From positions 26,485-90,484 of the forward strand of contig CAMUFL010000006.1 of the NCBI GenBank assembly GCA_947088155.1: a stretch of 64,000 nt of DNA. Direction: 5' to 3'. Positions within the stretch are counted from its first letter, which is position 1. Each line of letters opens with the position of its first letter. Shown here in pieces: positions 1 through 8,452 of the stretch. The translations under genes were made by a program, and so were the position numbers. The notes beneath the pieces are model-generated. The model was not told the origin of the DNA and searched no databases. It was given only the letters and a program-made list of their open reading frames with translations. Origin of the DNA: an uncultured Gardnerella sp. (lineage in GTDB: Bacteria; Actinomycetota; Actinomycetes; Actinomycetales; Bifidobacteriaceae).

Positions 1-479
1 ACATGACTTTAGCTCCTGCAGTAGTTGATCCTGAAGTTGAAAAAACAGCTCACGAATTAGCTTTGCGCTTAGCTAAAGGATTCGAACTAGCAGGAACATT
101 AGGAATTGAGCTTTTCATCACTAAAGATAATCGCGTAGTAGTAAACGAACTCGCTCCTCGCCCTCACAATTCCGGGCATTATACGATTGAAGCTTGCGAT
201 ATGGATCAATTTGAAGCACATATTCGCGGTATTGTTGGTTGGCCTTTAAAGAAGCCTAAGCTACTTTCCCCTGCTGTTATGGTAAATGTTCTTGGACAAC
301 ATGTGGCTCCTACGCGTTCGCTGATTTTGGAACATCCAGAATGGCATATACACGATTATGGAAAAGCTGAAGTTCGTAAGAATCGCAAAATGGGTCATAT
401 TACTGTGCTATGCGATAATCCTGTTGACGCCGCTGTCGCATTAGATGCAACAGGCTGCTGGGACGACGAACTAGACTAA
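1..479 (+). CDS. purK: PurK, N5-carboxyaminoimidazole ribonucleotide synthase (C-terminal part)
   Basis: Only the last 158 or so residues lie in the window; the gene begins upstream of the left edge, so the first in-frame ATG at base 3 is not the true start. PurK carboxylates AIR to N5-CAIR with ATP and bicarbonate in purine synthesis. The fragment holds the end of the ATP-grasp domain, with the diagnostic stretch NELAPRPHNSGHYTIEA at fragment residues 48-64, then the small C-terminal barrel (VMVNVLGQ, a region rich in HDYGKAEVRKNRKMGH). The stop codon is 20 bases before the next gene, so the two may be co-transcribed. The identification is firm; the missing N-terminus cannot be judged. Confidence 0.95.
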   Translation, partial: MTLAPAVVDPEVEKTAHELALRLAKGFELAGTLGIELFITKDNRVVVNELAPRPHNSGHYTIEACDMDQFEAHIRGIVGWPLKKPKLLSPAVMVNVLGQHVAPTRSLILEHPEWHIHDYGKAEVRKNRKMGHITVLCDNPVDAAVALDATGCWDDELD

Positions 480-499
480 AAACGACGAAAGGATGCGAA

Positions 500-904
500 A
501 TGTCTAGTGAGCCTATGCGTAGACATACAAAACAAAAAGAAATAGTACTCTCCTACTTACGCGAGTCTCGTAATTTTGTTTCTGCACAAGATTTGCACAG
601 AATACTCGCCAAAGACGGGGAGATTATTGGCTTAGCAACAGTGTATCGTCAACTTAATTCGCTTACTCAAAGCGGCGAAGTAGACACAGTGCGTTTTAAC
701 GGTCAGCAATTATTCCGCATTTGCGACGAGAATACGCACCACCATCATTTAGTTTGCGAACGTTGCGGAAAAACTGTTGATATTGAGCCGCCTGACGACG
801 AAGGCTGGATTCATAAAGTAGCTGAATCTCACGGGTATACTGTGGTGGATCATACGCTAGAAGTATTCGGCTTATGCGAAAGCTGCCGCGAAGAAGATAA
901 GTAA
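500..904 (+). CDS. Fur-family metalloregulator (Zur/FurB-like)
   Basis: A 134-residue DNA-binding repressor of the Fur superfamily. The winged helix occupies roughly residues 8-70, with the recognition segment GLATVYRQLNSL at 44-55. The dimerisation half carries a His cluster at 80-83 and two CxxC pairs (C86/C89 in CERCGK, C126/C129 in CESC), the usual structural zinc site. Family members sense iron, zinc, manganese or peroxide. The length and the double CxxC fit Zur/FurB, but the metal cannot be assigned from sequence alone. It follows purK by 20 bases, with a purine-rich GAAAGGATG before the ATG. An internal ATG at codon 6 is an alternative start. Confidence 0.9.
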   Translation: MSSEPMRRHTKQKEIVLSYLRESRNFVSAQDLHRILAKDGEIIGLATVYRQLNSLTQSGEVDTVRFNGQQLFRICDENTHHHHLVCERCGKTVDIEPPDDEGWIHKVAESHGYTVVDHTLEVFGLCESCREEDK

Positions 905-912
905 CATCTGCT

Positions 913-941
913 ACATTTGCCGGAGAATCTCCCGCAAATGT
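913..941. terminator. Hairpin after the Fur-family gene
   Basis: Arms ACATTTGC (913-920) and GCAAATGT (934-941) enclose an inner GGAG/CTCC stem with one C/C mismatch. No T-run follows, so this is either a weak terminator or an mRNA 3'-end structure. Confidence 0.4.
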
Positions 942-1127
942 TCCTGTAGCTTTGCAATAGTGCTTCTGCTAACGGTGATTGCTTATTGCCTAGAGAACGC
1001 TAGCATTAGCACTGCTGCACAAGCCACACCAGACACATCTACCACATCACAAAACAACGGTGGGTGAATTTACGAGTGTGAGATAGGAATTGCTTGAGTG
1101 GCACAAGTATTCGTGTGGTAGAGATTT

Positions 1128-1210
1128 GAGATTTTTCGCACTGAGCGCGGCGAACGTCAGAGCCGCAGGCTGCTGATTCGCCAAGCGAAGAAGAAAAATC
1201 GAAAAATCTC
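1128..1210. repeat. Nested inverted repeat, possible structured RNA (element 1)
   Basis: Outer arms GAGATTTTTCG (1128-1138) and CGAAAAATCTC (1200-1210) are exact complements. Inside are nested arms GGCGAA/TTCGCC and a central CAG-GCC/GGC-CTG hairpin. The region is gene-free and AT-rich outside the core. The layered pairing suggests a folded RNA or a palindromic repeat. I do not recognise a known family. Confidence 0.5.
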
Positions 1211-1245
1211 TGCGATAAGGCACGGTTATTAAAGATTAAACACGC

Positions 1246-1388
1246 AGAGTTTGGGGGATTTCTCTACGAGCACTAAAAGAGGACTGAGGAAGCAACATTC
1301 CTTAAGAACAAAGCAGACAGTAAAACCTCTAACAGCCAAAGCGACTGAAGGACGGGACGTGCGAGGAGAGAAATCCCCCAAAACTCGC
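1246..1388. repeat. Long inverted repeat flanking about 100 bp (element 2)
   Basis: A left arm around 1246-1263 (containing GGGGGATTTCTCT) is complementary to a right arm around 1369-1388 (AGAGAAATCCCCC), with pairing extending to ACGAGCAC/GTGCGAG on the inner side. Smaller stems (AGAGG/CCTCT, AGGAA/TTCCT) lie within. An open reading frame runs through it, but its protein is basic, low in hydrophobics and overlaps the tRNA, so I do not accept it as a gene. The segment after it (about 1430-1456) contains TGAGCAAGCTCGG, a core word of the dispersed palindromic repeat family seen elsewhere in the window. Confidence 0.5.
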
Positions 1389-1458
1389 GCCACGGCAAGC
1401 AAGAGCGGAGCGCTGTCCTCATGGCTAATCTACATTCGACTGAGCAAGCTCGGCACCA

Positions 1459-1496
1459 TAAAAAATCTTGAAATGCGCTATGCTATTTCAAGATTT
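1459..1496 (-). terminator. Rho-independent terminator of tRNA-Arg
   Basis: A perfect 12-bp stem (AAATCTTGAAAT at 1463-1474, complement at 1485-1496) has a 10-base loop. Read on the minus strand it is followed by a run of six T and starts 5 bases after the tRNA 3' end. Confidence 0.85.
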
Positions 1497-1501
1497 CATA
1501 G

Positions 1502-1574
1502 TGCCCCCGACGCGACTCGAACGCGCAACCAACGGATTAGAAGGCCGTTGCTCTATCCTTTGAGCTACAGAGGC
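1502..1574 (-). tRNA. tRNA-Arg(UCU)
   Basis: A 73-nt cloverleaf on the minus strand: acceptor GCCTCTG pairs with CGGGGGC, D-arm GCTC...GAGC, anticodon loop CTTCTAA giving anticodon TCT, T-arm GCGCG-TTCGAGT-CGCGT, discriminator A. The 3' CCA is not encoded. There is one mismatch (C/T) at the base of the anticodon loop. It reads AGA codons, which are frequent in an AT-rich genome. A terminator follows directly. Confidence 0.95.
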
Positions 1575-1653
1575 AAACAAATGGTTATTATACCAAAAAA
1601 CTACTATCAACGCGCCATAAAATTATAAATATCAAACGTTTATATAAAAATTG

Positions 1654-2850
1654 TTATTCAATAATCCACGCAAGTGACATCAACACTGCAAGGAAGAACA
1701 CATTGACAATAGTATACGTGAGCAAATAACGCCCACGGTAATGCGAATACTGGTGTGTAATTCCCTTATAAGAAATAAGCGAAGCCATAGAAGCAATCAA
1801 AGTACCCATTCCACCAAGATTCGTGCCAATAATAAGAAGCTTCCACTGATCACAGAATCCAGAAAGCAGAATCGTCGTCGGCACGTTGCTAATAAATTGG
1901 CTTGAAGCAATAGAAACTTCCATCGGATGCGTACCAACCCACATTTGCGCAAGATCGCTAAATCCAGCAACTCGACGCATATTGCCAATAAAAACAAAGA
2001 ACATAATAAACGTGAGCGGCAAAGCCCAATCTAAAACACGGAATACGTGGCGGTCGCAAACAAGGAAAGCTGCAACCATAATGAGCACCATAATCCAGTC
2101 AGGAATCCATCCACTAACACCACACAAGCAAACAACAAACAGCAAACTATAAACAGTAACACGCCAGCGAGTAAAACTCATGCCATAGCCCATAACACGA
2201 ATTTCATCAGGCTGCGGATGACCATGCGAAGGAGCCAACACACTTTGCTCAATATCGTCACCATGCAAACCTGCAAACTGGTCAACTGTGCGCGACTTAA
2301 AGAATACGAATGCAAATACGATCATCAACAGTGCTGCTGTAATCGTATAAGGCGCCATAATCTTCAAAAAATCTTGCGTAGACATATGAGTCAACGCCTT
2401 TAAATACAGATTGTGAGCATTGCCAATAGGAGTGAGCATACTTCCAACATTGGCACCAATAGTCATAAGCGTAATTACAAGAATTGACTGCTTTTCAGCA
2501 TTCGCCATTACGAGCACAGATAGTGCAAAAGGCACAAAAGTTACGAGAGCAACGTCGTTCGTAATCCACATTGCCGAAAAGAATGTTAACGACATAAGCA
2601 CGAGCACCAAGCCGCGCTCAGTGCGCACATGCCTTAGCAAACGCGCACCAATAGATCGAAACACACCAATGCGCTGGAATCCGCACACAACCATCATAAG
2701 GCACACTAATTGCGAAATAGTGTTGAGATGAATATAACTCAAATATTGCGGATCTGGAGGTACCAAAAAACAGGAAATAACTGCCAAAATTGCAGCAACA
2801 ATAAGAATGGTTTCACACTTGACCACATTCAACAGCCAGCGCTTCATCAT
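1654..2850 (-). CDS. Anion permease of the ion-transporter (ArsB/CitMHS/DASS-like) superfamily
   Basis: An integral membrane protein of about 398 residues with some ten hydrophobic segments. Two equivalent motifs mark the ion-transporter superfamily: ITNDVALVTFVPF at about residues 96-108 and SNVPTTILLSGF in the second half, plus SMLTPIGNAHNLY between them. Such proteins move dicarboxylates, citrate, arsenite or other anions; the substrate is not predictable here. The open frame extends 35 codons further upstream, but that extension is unlike the family. The ATG-ATG pair at 2850/2847 has GGAGGA directly in front, so I place the start there. It is divergent from the following acetolactate synthase gene. 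Confidence 0.8.
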   Translation of the reverse strand: MMKRWLLNVVKCETILIVAAILAVISCFLVPPDPQYLSYIHLNTISQLVCLMMVVCGFQRIGVFRSIGARLLRHVRTERGLVLVLMSLTFFSAMWITNDVALVTFVPFALSVLVMANAEKQSILVITLMTIGANVGSMLTPIGNAHNLYLKALTHMSTQDFLKIMAPYTITAALLMIVFAFVFFKSRTVDQFAGLHGDDIEQSVLAPSHGHPQPDEIRVMGYGMSFTRWRVTVYSLLFVVCLCGVSGWIPDWIMVLIMVAAFLVCDRHVFRVLDWALPLTFIMFFVFIGNMRRVAGFSDLAQMWVGTHPMEVSIASSQFISNVPTTILLSGFCDQWKLLIIGTNLGGMGTLIASMASLISYKGITHQYSHYRGRYLLTYTIVNVFFLAVLMSLAWIIE

Positions 2851-3102
2851 TCCTCCGTAACGCAATAGACATAATGACTCTATTATACTAGAAACCCAGT
2901 CCCACAATCGGGTTAAATTCCCGACAAAATCGTTGCAATAACAATAAATTAGCAACTATTAATAGCGTGATTTAGCCTAAAGTAGCTAACATAAAATTCC
3001 GCCCTTTTTTATGACACGCGCATTGAAAAAATTGCATTTAAAGACAAGATTGCGTATATCATAATAAAACAAAGAATTTGTTGTCTACACAAGAAGCGAA
3101 TT

Positions 3103-4854
3103 ATGGCAGAAATAAACAAAACAGAAGATCAAAAGCTTGAACAAAAACTTGCTCGTCAAATGCATCTTCGTGAAAACCACAAGCGCAATACTGCAGATTT
3201 AGTTGTTGAATGCTTGGTAAACGAAGGAGTTGAAGTAGTATTCGGTATTCCAGGTGAGGAAAATATTCCGCTTCTTGAAGCAATTGAGCGCGATGGACGA
3301 ATTCGTTTTGTGCTTACTCGCCACGAGCAGGGCGCTGGTTTTATGGCAGCGACATACGCTCATATTACTGGAAAACCAGGCGTATGCTTGGCAACTCTAG
3401 GTCCTGGCGCATTGAATTTAACACTTCCTGTAGCTCAAGCAAACGCAAGCACCACACCGCTTGTAGCAATTTGCGCACAAGGTAACGTTTCTAGGCTTTA
3501 TAAGGAATCTCACCAAATTATTGATTTGGTTGCACTCTTCCAGCCAATTACGCAATGGTCTTCTATGATGCTTGCTCCAGAATCTGCGCCAGAAATGGTT
3601 CGAAAAGCTTTCTCAATTGCCGGTCGCAACCGTCCGGGAGCCACATGCCTTGTTATTCCGGAAGATATCAGCGAAATGCCAGCACCTGACAACGCAAAGC
3701 CTCTTCCACTTCCACATCCGCTGCATATTATGCCAGCGCCAGACACTATTGAAGAAGCTGCGAAAATTATTAGTCAAGCAAAGCAACCTATTATTTTGGC
3801 TGGAAACGGCGTTGCGCGCTCTCACGCTGAGGATCAGCTTCTTGCGTTTGCTGAGCAGCTTAATGTGCCAGTTGCAACTACTTTCGAAGGTAAGGGCGTT
3901 TTCCCAGATAATCATCCGAATGCACTTGGCGTAGTCGGCTTCATGCATCGCGATTACGAGAACTTCGCGTTTGACACTGCTGATTTGATTATTGCTGTCG
4001 GCTTCTCAATTCAGCAGTTCGACCCGAAGAAAATCAACCCAAATATTGATAAAACTATTATTCACATCAATACTTTTGTGGAAGATACCGACGCACACTA
4101 CCCTACTGCGCTGAATATTATGGCGAATATTGGCCAAACGCTTAAAACTCTTACAGAAGTATTAAAGACACGAAACATTACTTTTGACGTAAGTCACCCA
4201 CGTATTCGACAACTACTTACGGAAGAATTACATTCTTGCGAAAACGACGAAAGCATGCCAATGAAACCACAGCGCGTAGTTTACGATATTCGCCGCGCTG
4301 TTCCTGAAGGCACGAAGGTTCTTGTAGATACAGGCGCTCTTAAAATGTGGATGGCACGATTGTACCCAACTATGCACCCGAATACTTGCATAATCGACAA
4401 CAGTCTTTCAACTATGGCTTGGACGCTTCCAGGTGCTGTTGGAGCTTCGTTTATTCGCGATAATTCCGGCAAAATTAACACGAAACCGGTTTTGGCTGTG
4501 ATGGGCGACGGAAGCTTTATGATGAACGTGCAGGAAATTGAAACTGCAGTGCGCGTTGGCAGCCGAATGGTAGTTCTTGTTTGGGAAGATAACGCGTACG
4601 GCTTAATCAAGTGGAAGATGGAGCTTCATGCAGGCGAGCACGAGTACGTTGATTTCCATAATCCGGACGTGCCAAAACTAGCTGAAAGCTTTGGCGCGCG
4701 CGGTCATGCTGTTAAAAAACCGGAGGATTTGTACAACATGCTTCGTGAAGCGCTGGATCAGGAAAGCGGCGTCGACGTGATTTCTTGCCCAGTTGACTAC
4801 AGTGAGAATATGAAGCTTATTGAAAAGCTCGGCGATATTGACTTTAGTAACTGA
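3103..4854 (+). CDS. Acetolactate synthase large subunit-like ThDP enzyme (AlsS/IlvB type)
   Basis: A 583-residue thiamine-diphosphate enzyme that would condense two pyruvates to 2-acetolactate and CO2. Three domains are visible: N-terminal Pyr domain with FGIPGEEN (about 48-55) and the HEQGAGFMAATYA segment; the central Rossmann-like domain; and the C-terminal PP domain with the ThDP/Mg motif GDGSFMMN followed by WEDNAYG. The C-terminal PVDYSENMKLIEKLG resembles the catabolic AlsS type rather than IlvB of the Ile/Val pathway, and no small subunit (ilvN) follows. That favours acetoin-type pyruvate overflow, but the assignment is not certain. It is monocistronic, closed by the strong terminator downstream. 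Confidence 0.85.
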   Translation: MAEINKTEDQKLEQKLARQMHLRENHKRNTADLVVECLVNEGVEVVFGIPGEENIPLLEAIERDGRIRFVLTRHEQGAGFMAATYAHITGKPGVCLATLGPGALNLTLPVAQANASTTPLVAICAQGNVSRLYKESHQIIDLVALFQPITQWSSMMLAPESAPEMVRKAFSIAGRNRPGATCLVIPEDISEMPAPDNAKPLPLPHPLHIMPAPDTIEEAAKIISQAKQPIILAGNGVARSHAEDQLLAFAEQLNVPVATTFEGKGVFPDNHPNALGVVGFMHRDYENFAFDTADLIIAVGFSIQQFDPKKINPNIDKTIIHINTFVEDTDAHYPTALNIMANIGQTLKTLTEVLKTRNITFDVSHPRIRQLLTEELHSCENDESMPMKPQRVVYDIRRAVPEGTKVLVDTGALKMWMARLYPTMHPNTCIIDNSLSTMAWTLPGAVGASFIRDNSGKINTKPVLAVMGDGSFMMNVQEIETAVRVGSRMVVLVWEDNAYGLIKWKMELHAGEHEYVDFHNPDVPKLAESFGARGHAVKKPEDLYNMLREALDQESGVDVISCPVDYSENMKLIEKLGDIDFSN

Positions 4855-4871
4855 GTTTCAATAAATTTTTG

Positions 4872-4919
4872 CAAACAAAAGGCTACGTAATCACGCTAGA
4901 TTACGTAGCCTTTTGTTTG
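4872..4919. terminator. Strong bidirectional terminator between the ThDP enzyme gene and dnaG
   Basis: A perfect 21-bp stem (4872-4892 with 4899-4919), loop ACGCTA, flanked by A-rich and T-rich ends so that it can stop transcription from both convergent genes. Confidence 0.9.
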
Positions 4920-4954
4920 TTAGTACAGTTTTGTACAAAAGATTGCATGAAAGG

Positions 4955-7030
4955 CTACATGATTTGCGATTGTAAGTTTTTGCGAGCCGCTTCCATTGAA
5001 GTAATTTTTCCTAGAAGCTCAAGCTTTTCCTGACCATCCTTGAGTTTCGCCATACGCACTCTAGCAGCACCGATTCTACGCATATAGCCGATATCAAGAA
5101 GGCGAATAAGCAGCTCGTTTGCATACTTACTTTCTGCGCTTGTAGCTTTCCGCAAAAGATCTGAAGGAGATCCGTTTGAAACTTGCTGATTCTGTCGATT
5201 GCCGGTATCTTCCAATGTATCTGCAGGAGAAGGAAGCGGCAACGGCATTACAGAAAGTTCTGTAATAACGGATTCAAGCAAAGGACCTGCAGCTTTTGTC
5301 ATCATATGCAGCCACAATCCTTGCGAAACATTGCCAACCGGCAATCCACCTGCAGCTACAAATGCTTGAAACAGCGTACGAAATACTGGTGTAATAAAAT
5401 TATTCAAAGTCAATTGCGCAAACAATTTCTCATCAAAAGCAAGCGGAACTTGCAAAAGTAACGCCATAAATTGTTGTTCGCACATAAATACAGCATCATC
5501 CACACGATAATAATGCTGATTTTTAGCAGAACTTTTAATAATTTCCATGCGCGAAGCTTTAAAACCTGCATTACGGTCGTCATTAATTTGCTGACCAAAA
5601 GTTGGAATAACGTTATGCTTTTGCGCATAAGCATCGTCGTCACGCACTTTCAAACGTCTACGTGCAGACTCAACTTCATTGCGCATAACAGCTAAATCAA
5701 CGCCAATTGAACGCACGGCTTTGCGCATATACAAGTCAAGCAGCGAACGGTCTCGAATTTGCGCAATAAGAGGAGCGACAGCCTTTATAGCGCCCATTTG
5801 ACCAGTAGTGTACGAAGTCTCAAAACGATTAATTACTGTGTCAATAACGAAATCGTATAGCGGACTTGCATGTGCAACAAGCGAACGCACAGCCTCATCA
5901 CCGCGCTGAATACGCAAATCGCAAGGATCGAGATTATTGTCTGCTACAGCAACAAAAGTTTGCGTCAAAAACGCAGAATCCAAACCAAAAGCGTGTAGCG
6001 CAGCCTTTTGACCTGCAGCATCACCGTCGAAAGTAAAAACGATGCGCGAACTTACAGACTGTCCATCCACCTTCAGTGGGCCAACAAGCTGAATTGCCCC
6101 CAAAGAATCGTCTGCAATAAGGCGGCGCACAATTTTTGCATGCTCAACGCCAAACGCAGTTCCGCAAGTTGCAACAGCAGTATCAATACCAGCCAAATGA
6201 CATGCCATTACATCTGTGTAGCCCTCTACAATTACAACTTGACGCTTTTTTACAATATTTGCCTTAGCTAAGTCAATTCCGTACAGAACTTGCGTTTTTC
6301 GATACAGTGCAGTATCGGGAGTGTTAATATATTTCGCGCTAATAGAATCGTCATCATAAAGCTTTCTTGCACCAAAGCCAAGAGTTCGACCAGTCGAGTC
6401 GCGAATAGGCCAAGTTAAGCGGCCACGGAAATAATCATATATTCCGCGCTGACCGAGTCTAGCGAGACCAGCGTCGAGAAGCTCTTGACGCGTAAAACCT
6501 TTATTCGCTAAGTATCTAACTAAATTATCCCAGCCTTTAGGCGCGTAACCGCAAGAAAAACGCGCACTTTGTTGCGGAGTAAAGTTTCGCCCTGCAAGTA
6601 ATTCGCGCGCAGGAGCTGCCTCTTGAGTGCCGAGATTTGAAACGAAAAACTTTTGCGCTTCTTCATTTGCTTCTAAAAGCCTGGCTCGCTTAGAACCGCG
6701 CGATTGAGAATCACTATTTTGCTCCTGCTTATAATGCATCTCAATGTGGTAACGATCTGCTAAAAACTCGACCGCTTCACGAAAATCAATATTCTCTTTT
6801 TGCTCAACGTACTTAAATACGTCGCCGCCAGCGCCGCAACCAAAACAATGCCACACTCCCAAGCTTGGTCGCACACTAAAACTTGGCGTTTTTTCATCGT
6901 GGAATGGGCAAAGACCTACAAAAGTGCCAGTTCCGGAAGGCTTAAGCGTCACTGTTGCAGACACAATGTCATACAAATCTGCCGCAGCGCGCACGCGCTC
7001 AATGTCTTCTTTCACAATCATTCCAACCAT
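4955..7030 (-). CDS. dnaG: DNA primase DnaG
   Basis: Synthesises RNA primers for replication together with DnaB. Counting from the chosen start, a CHC2 zinc finger (C41, H44, C62, C65 in CPFHDEKTPSF and CFGCG) is followed by the primase core (YDYFRGRLTWPIRD at about 198-211) and a Toprim fold with VEGYTD (268-273) and FDGD (334-337). A helicase-binding C-terminal domain completes about 691 residues. The open frame continues upstream to a GTG at 7111 that overlaps the dgt stop, but MVGMIVKEDIERVRAAADL aligns with the usual DnaG N-terminus, so I start at the ATG at 7030. No strong ribosome site is seen before either start. It is the last gene of an alr-dgt-dnaG run. Confidence 0.95.
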   Translation of the reverse strand: MVGMIVKEDIERVRAAADLYDIVSATVTLKPSGTGTFVGLCPFHDEKTPSFSVRPSLGVWHCFGCGAGGDVFKYVEQKENIDFREAVEFLADRYHIEMHYKQEQNSDSQSRGSKRARLLEANEEAQKFFVSNLGTQEAAPARELLAGRNFTPQQSARFSCGYAPKGWDNLVRYLANKGFTRQELLDAGLARLGQRGIYDYFRGRLTWPIRDSTGRTLGFGARKLYDDDSISAKYINTPDTALYRKTQVLYGIDLAKANIVKKRQVVIVEGYTDVMACHLAGIDTAVATCGTAFGVEHAKIVRRLIADDSLGAIQLVGPLKVDGQSVSSRIVFTFDGDAAGQKAALHAFGLDSAFLTQTFVAVADNNLDPCDLRIQRGDEAVRSLVAHASPLYDFVIDTVINRFETSYTTGQMGAIKAVAPLIAQIRDRSLLDLYMRKAVRSIGVDLAVMRNEVESARRRLKVRDDDAYAQKHNVIPTFGQQINDDRNAGFKASRMEIIKSSAKNQHYYRVDDAVFMCEQQFMALLLQVPLAFDEKLFAQLTLNNFITPVFRTLFQAFVAAGGLPVGNVSQGLWLHMMTKAAGPLLESVITELSVMPLPLPSPADTLEDTGNRQNQQVSNGSPSDLLRKATSAESKYANELLIRLLDIGYMRRIGAARVRMAKLKDGQEKLELLGKITSMEAARKNLQSQIM

Positions 7031-7104
7031 GCTATCTAGCTTATCGCAAATCTGCGGCGAGTGGTAAATTTCTCCGCCAGTGTTGGAAACTCCTAGTGGA
7101 TTCG

Positions 7105-8388
7105 TTAGCACAAAGCCGCGTGAAGAGTTGTAGCAGAACCGTCTGTAAGACTTGCCACCTGGTCGATTGCAACACGAAGACGCTCATCATCGTTAGTGCA
7201 CTCGTTCCAATCTCCCACGAATACTTCCTCCATTGCATCGTGCGAGCGCGGCGACTTGCTCATAAATACTTCTACTAAATCTGTCAAAATTTTCTGTTCG
7301 CGCTTATAAACTTCACGCTCGCGAGGAGCGATTATAAAGTGCACAGCTAAGCTTTTCAGCATCACAATTTCGTAGGAAGTATTTTCCGGAATCACAAGGT
7401 TTGCGCGGTAGCGAACAAGCGGACCGTTGCCATAACGCTCACGCGTAGCGTGCTCAACAGAGCTTGCAAAACGACCAATAAGAGCACTAGTAATATTTTT
7501 CAACTGCGCTAGCGCTCGACGAGAACCGTCGAAAGAATTAGGAAACATGTGAAGCGAGCGCAAACGTTTCAAAGCATCCAAAAGTTTATCTACATCCCAA
7601 CGTTCACCATACCATGCATGGGTTTCTTCAATAACTTCATCTACAACTTTTGAATCCGCAACTAAAGCAGGGTTAAAAGCGCCAGTTACAATCGCATCCT
7701 CAATATCGTGCACACTGTAAGCAATGTCGTCTGAAAGATCCATTATTTGACATTCCATTGGTTTTGCTTCGCGTGGAGCACCAATTTTCAGCCATTCAAA
7801 CACATCTCGATCATCCGGATACACACAGAATTTCAAATCACGCTCGCCTTTATCGTGCGCTTTTGCTTCTTCTAATCCCCACGGATACTTCACTGCAGCA
7901 TCTAATGCTGCGCGCGTAAGATTTACTCCTGCACTTCTACCGTTTTCGCGAAAAACTTTCGGTTCTAAGCGCGTAAGTAAGCGAAGAGTTTGTGCGTTTC
8001 CTTCAAATCCACCAATATTTTTCGCTAATTCTGCGAGCGCGCGTTCTCCGTTATGGCCAAATGGTGGGTGCCCTAAGTCGTGCGATAAGCAAGCGCAATC
8101 AACAACATCCGGATCGCATCCAAGCATTGCTGCAATTTGCCTACCAATTTGCGCAACTTCCAAAGTATGTGTCAAGCGAGTTCGAGCAAAATCATCCGAA
8201 CCCGCAACTAAAACCTGGCTTTTTGCACCCAATCGACGTAGCGCAGATGAGTGTATGATTCGCGCACGATCTCGTTCAAAAGGCGTTCTCACACGAGTGT
8301 GATGAGGCTCACTCGCCCAGCGCTCAGTATCATGCAAATCGTATTCGCCAACGATCTCATTATCCGATGCAATTACTTCGTTGCACAT
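7105..8388 (-). CDS. dgt: dGTPase-like deoxynucleotide triphosphohydrolase (HD domain)
   Basis: A 427-residue HD-superfamily metal hydrolase of the dGTP triphosphohydrolase type, which cleaves dNTPs to nucleoside and triphosphate. The signature RTRLTHTLEV has the first metal ligand His at residue 74; the HD pair is H103/D104, followed by GHPPFGHNGE (106-115). Further conserved DLSDDIAYSVHDIED lies mid-protein. It stands 64 bases after alr and directly before dnaG, an arrangement seen in many actinobacteria, which links dNTP control to replication priming. Substrate preference among dNTPs cannot be read from the sequence. Confidence 0.93.
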   Translation of the reverse strand: MCNEVIASDNEIVGEYDLHDTERWASEPHHTRVRTPFERDRARIIHSSALRRLGAKSQVLVAGSDDFARTRLTHTLEVAQIGRQIAAMLGCDPDVVDCACLSHDLGHPPFGHNGERALAELAKNIGGFEGNAQTLRLLTRLEPKVFRENGRSAGVNLTRAALDAAVKYPWGLEEAKAHDKGERDLKFCVYPDDRDVFEWLKIGAPREAKPMECQIMDLSDDIAYSVHDIEDAIVTGAFNPALVADSKVVDEVIEETHAWYGERWDVDKLLDALKRLRSLHMFPNSFDGSRRALAQLKNITSALIGRFASSVEHATRERYGNGPLVRYRANLVIPENTSYEIVMLKSLAVHFIIAPREREVYKREQKILTDLVEVFMSKSPRSHDAMEEVFVGDWNECTNDDERLRVAIDQVASLTDGSATTLHAALC

Positions 8389-8452
8389 ACAGCACCTCTT
8401 TTATTTGCAATTAAGGCTAATTTAACCTTCTAAAAAACCAAGCAGCAACAAG

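Noticed and set aside
1251..1628. A 125-codon open frame on the plus strand
   Set aside because: It runs through a long inverted repeat, a terminator and antisense to tRNA-Arg; composition is not protein-like and no ribosome site is present.
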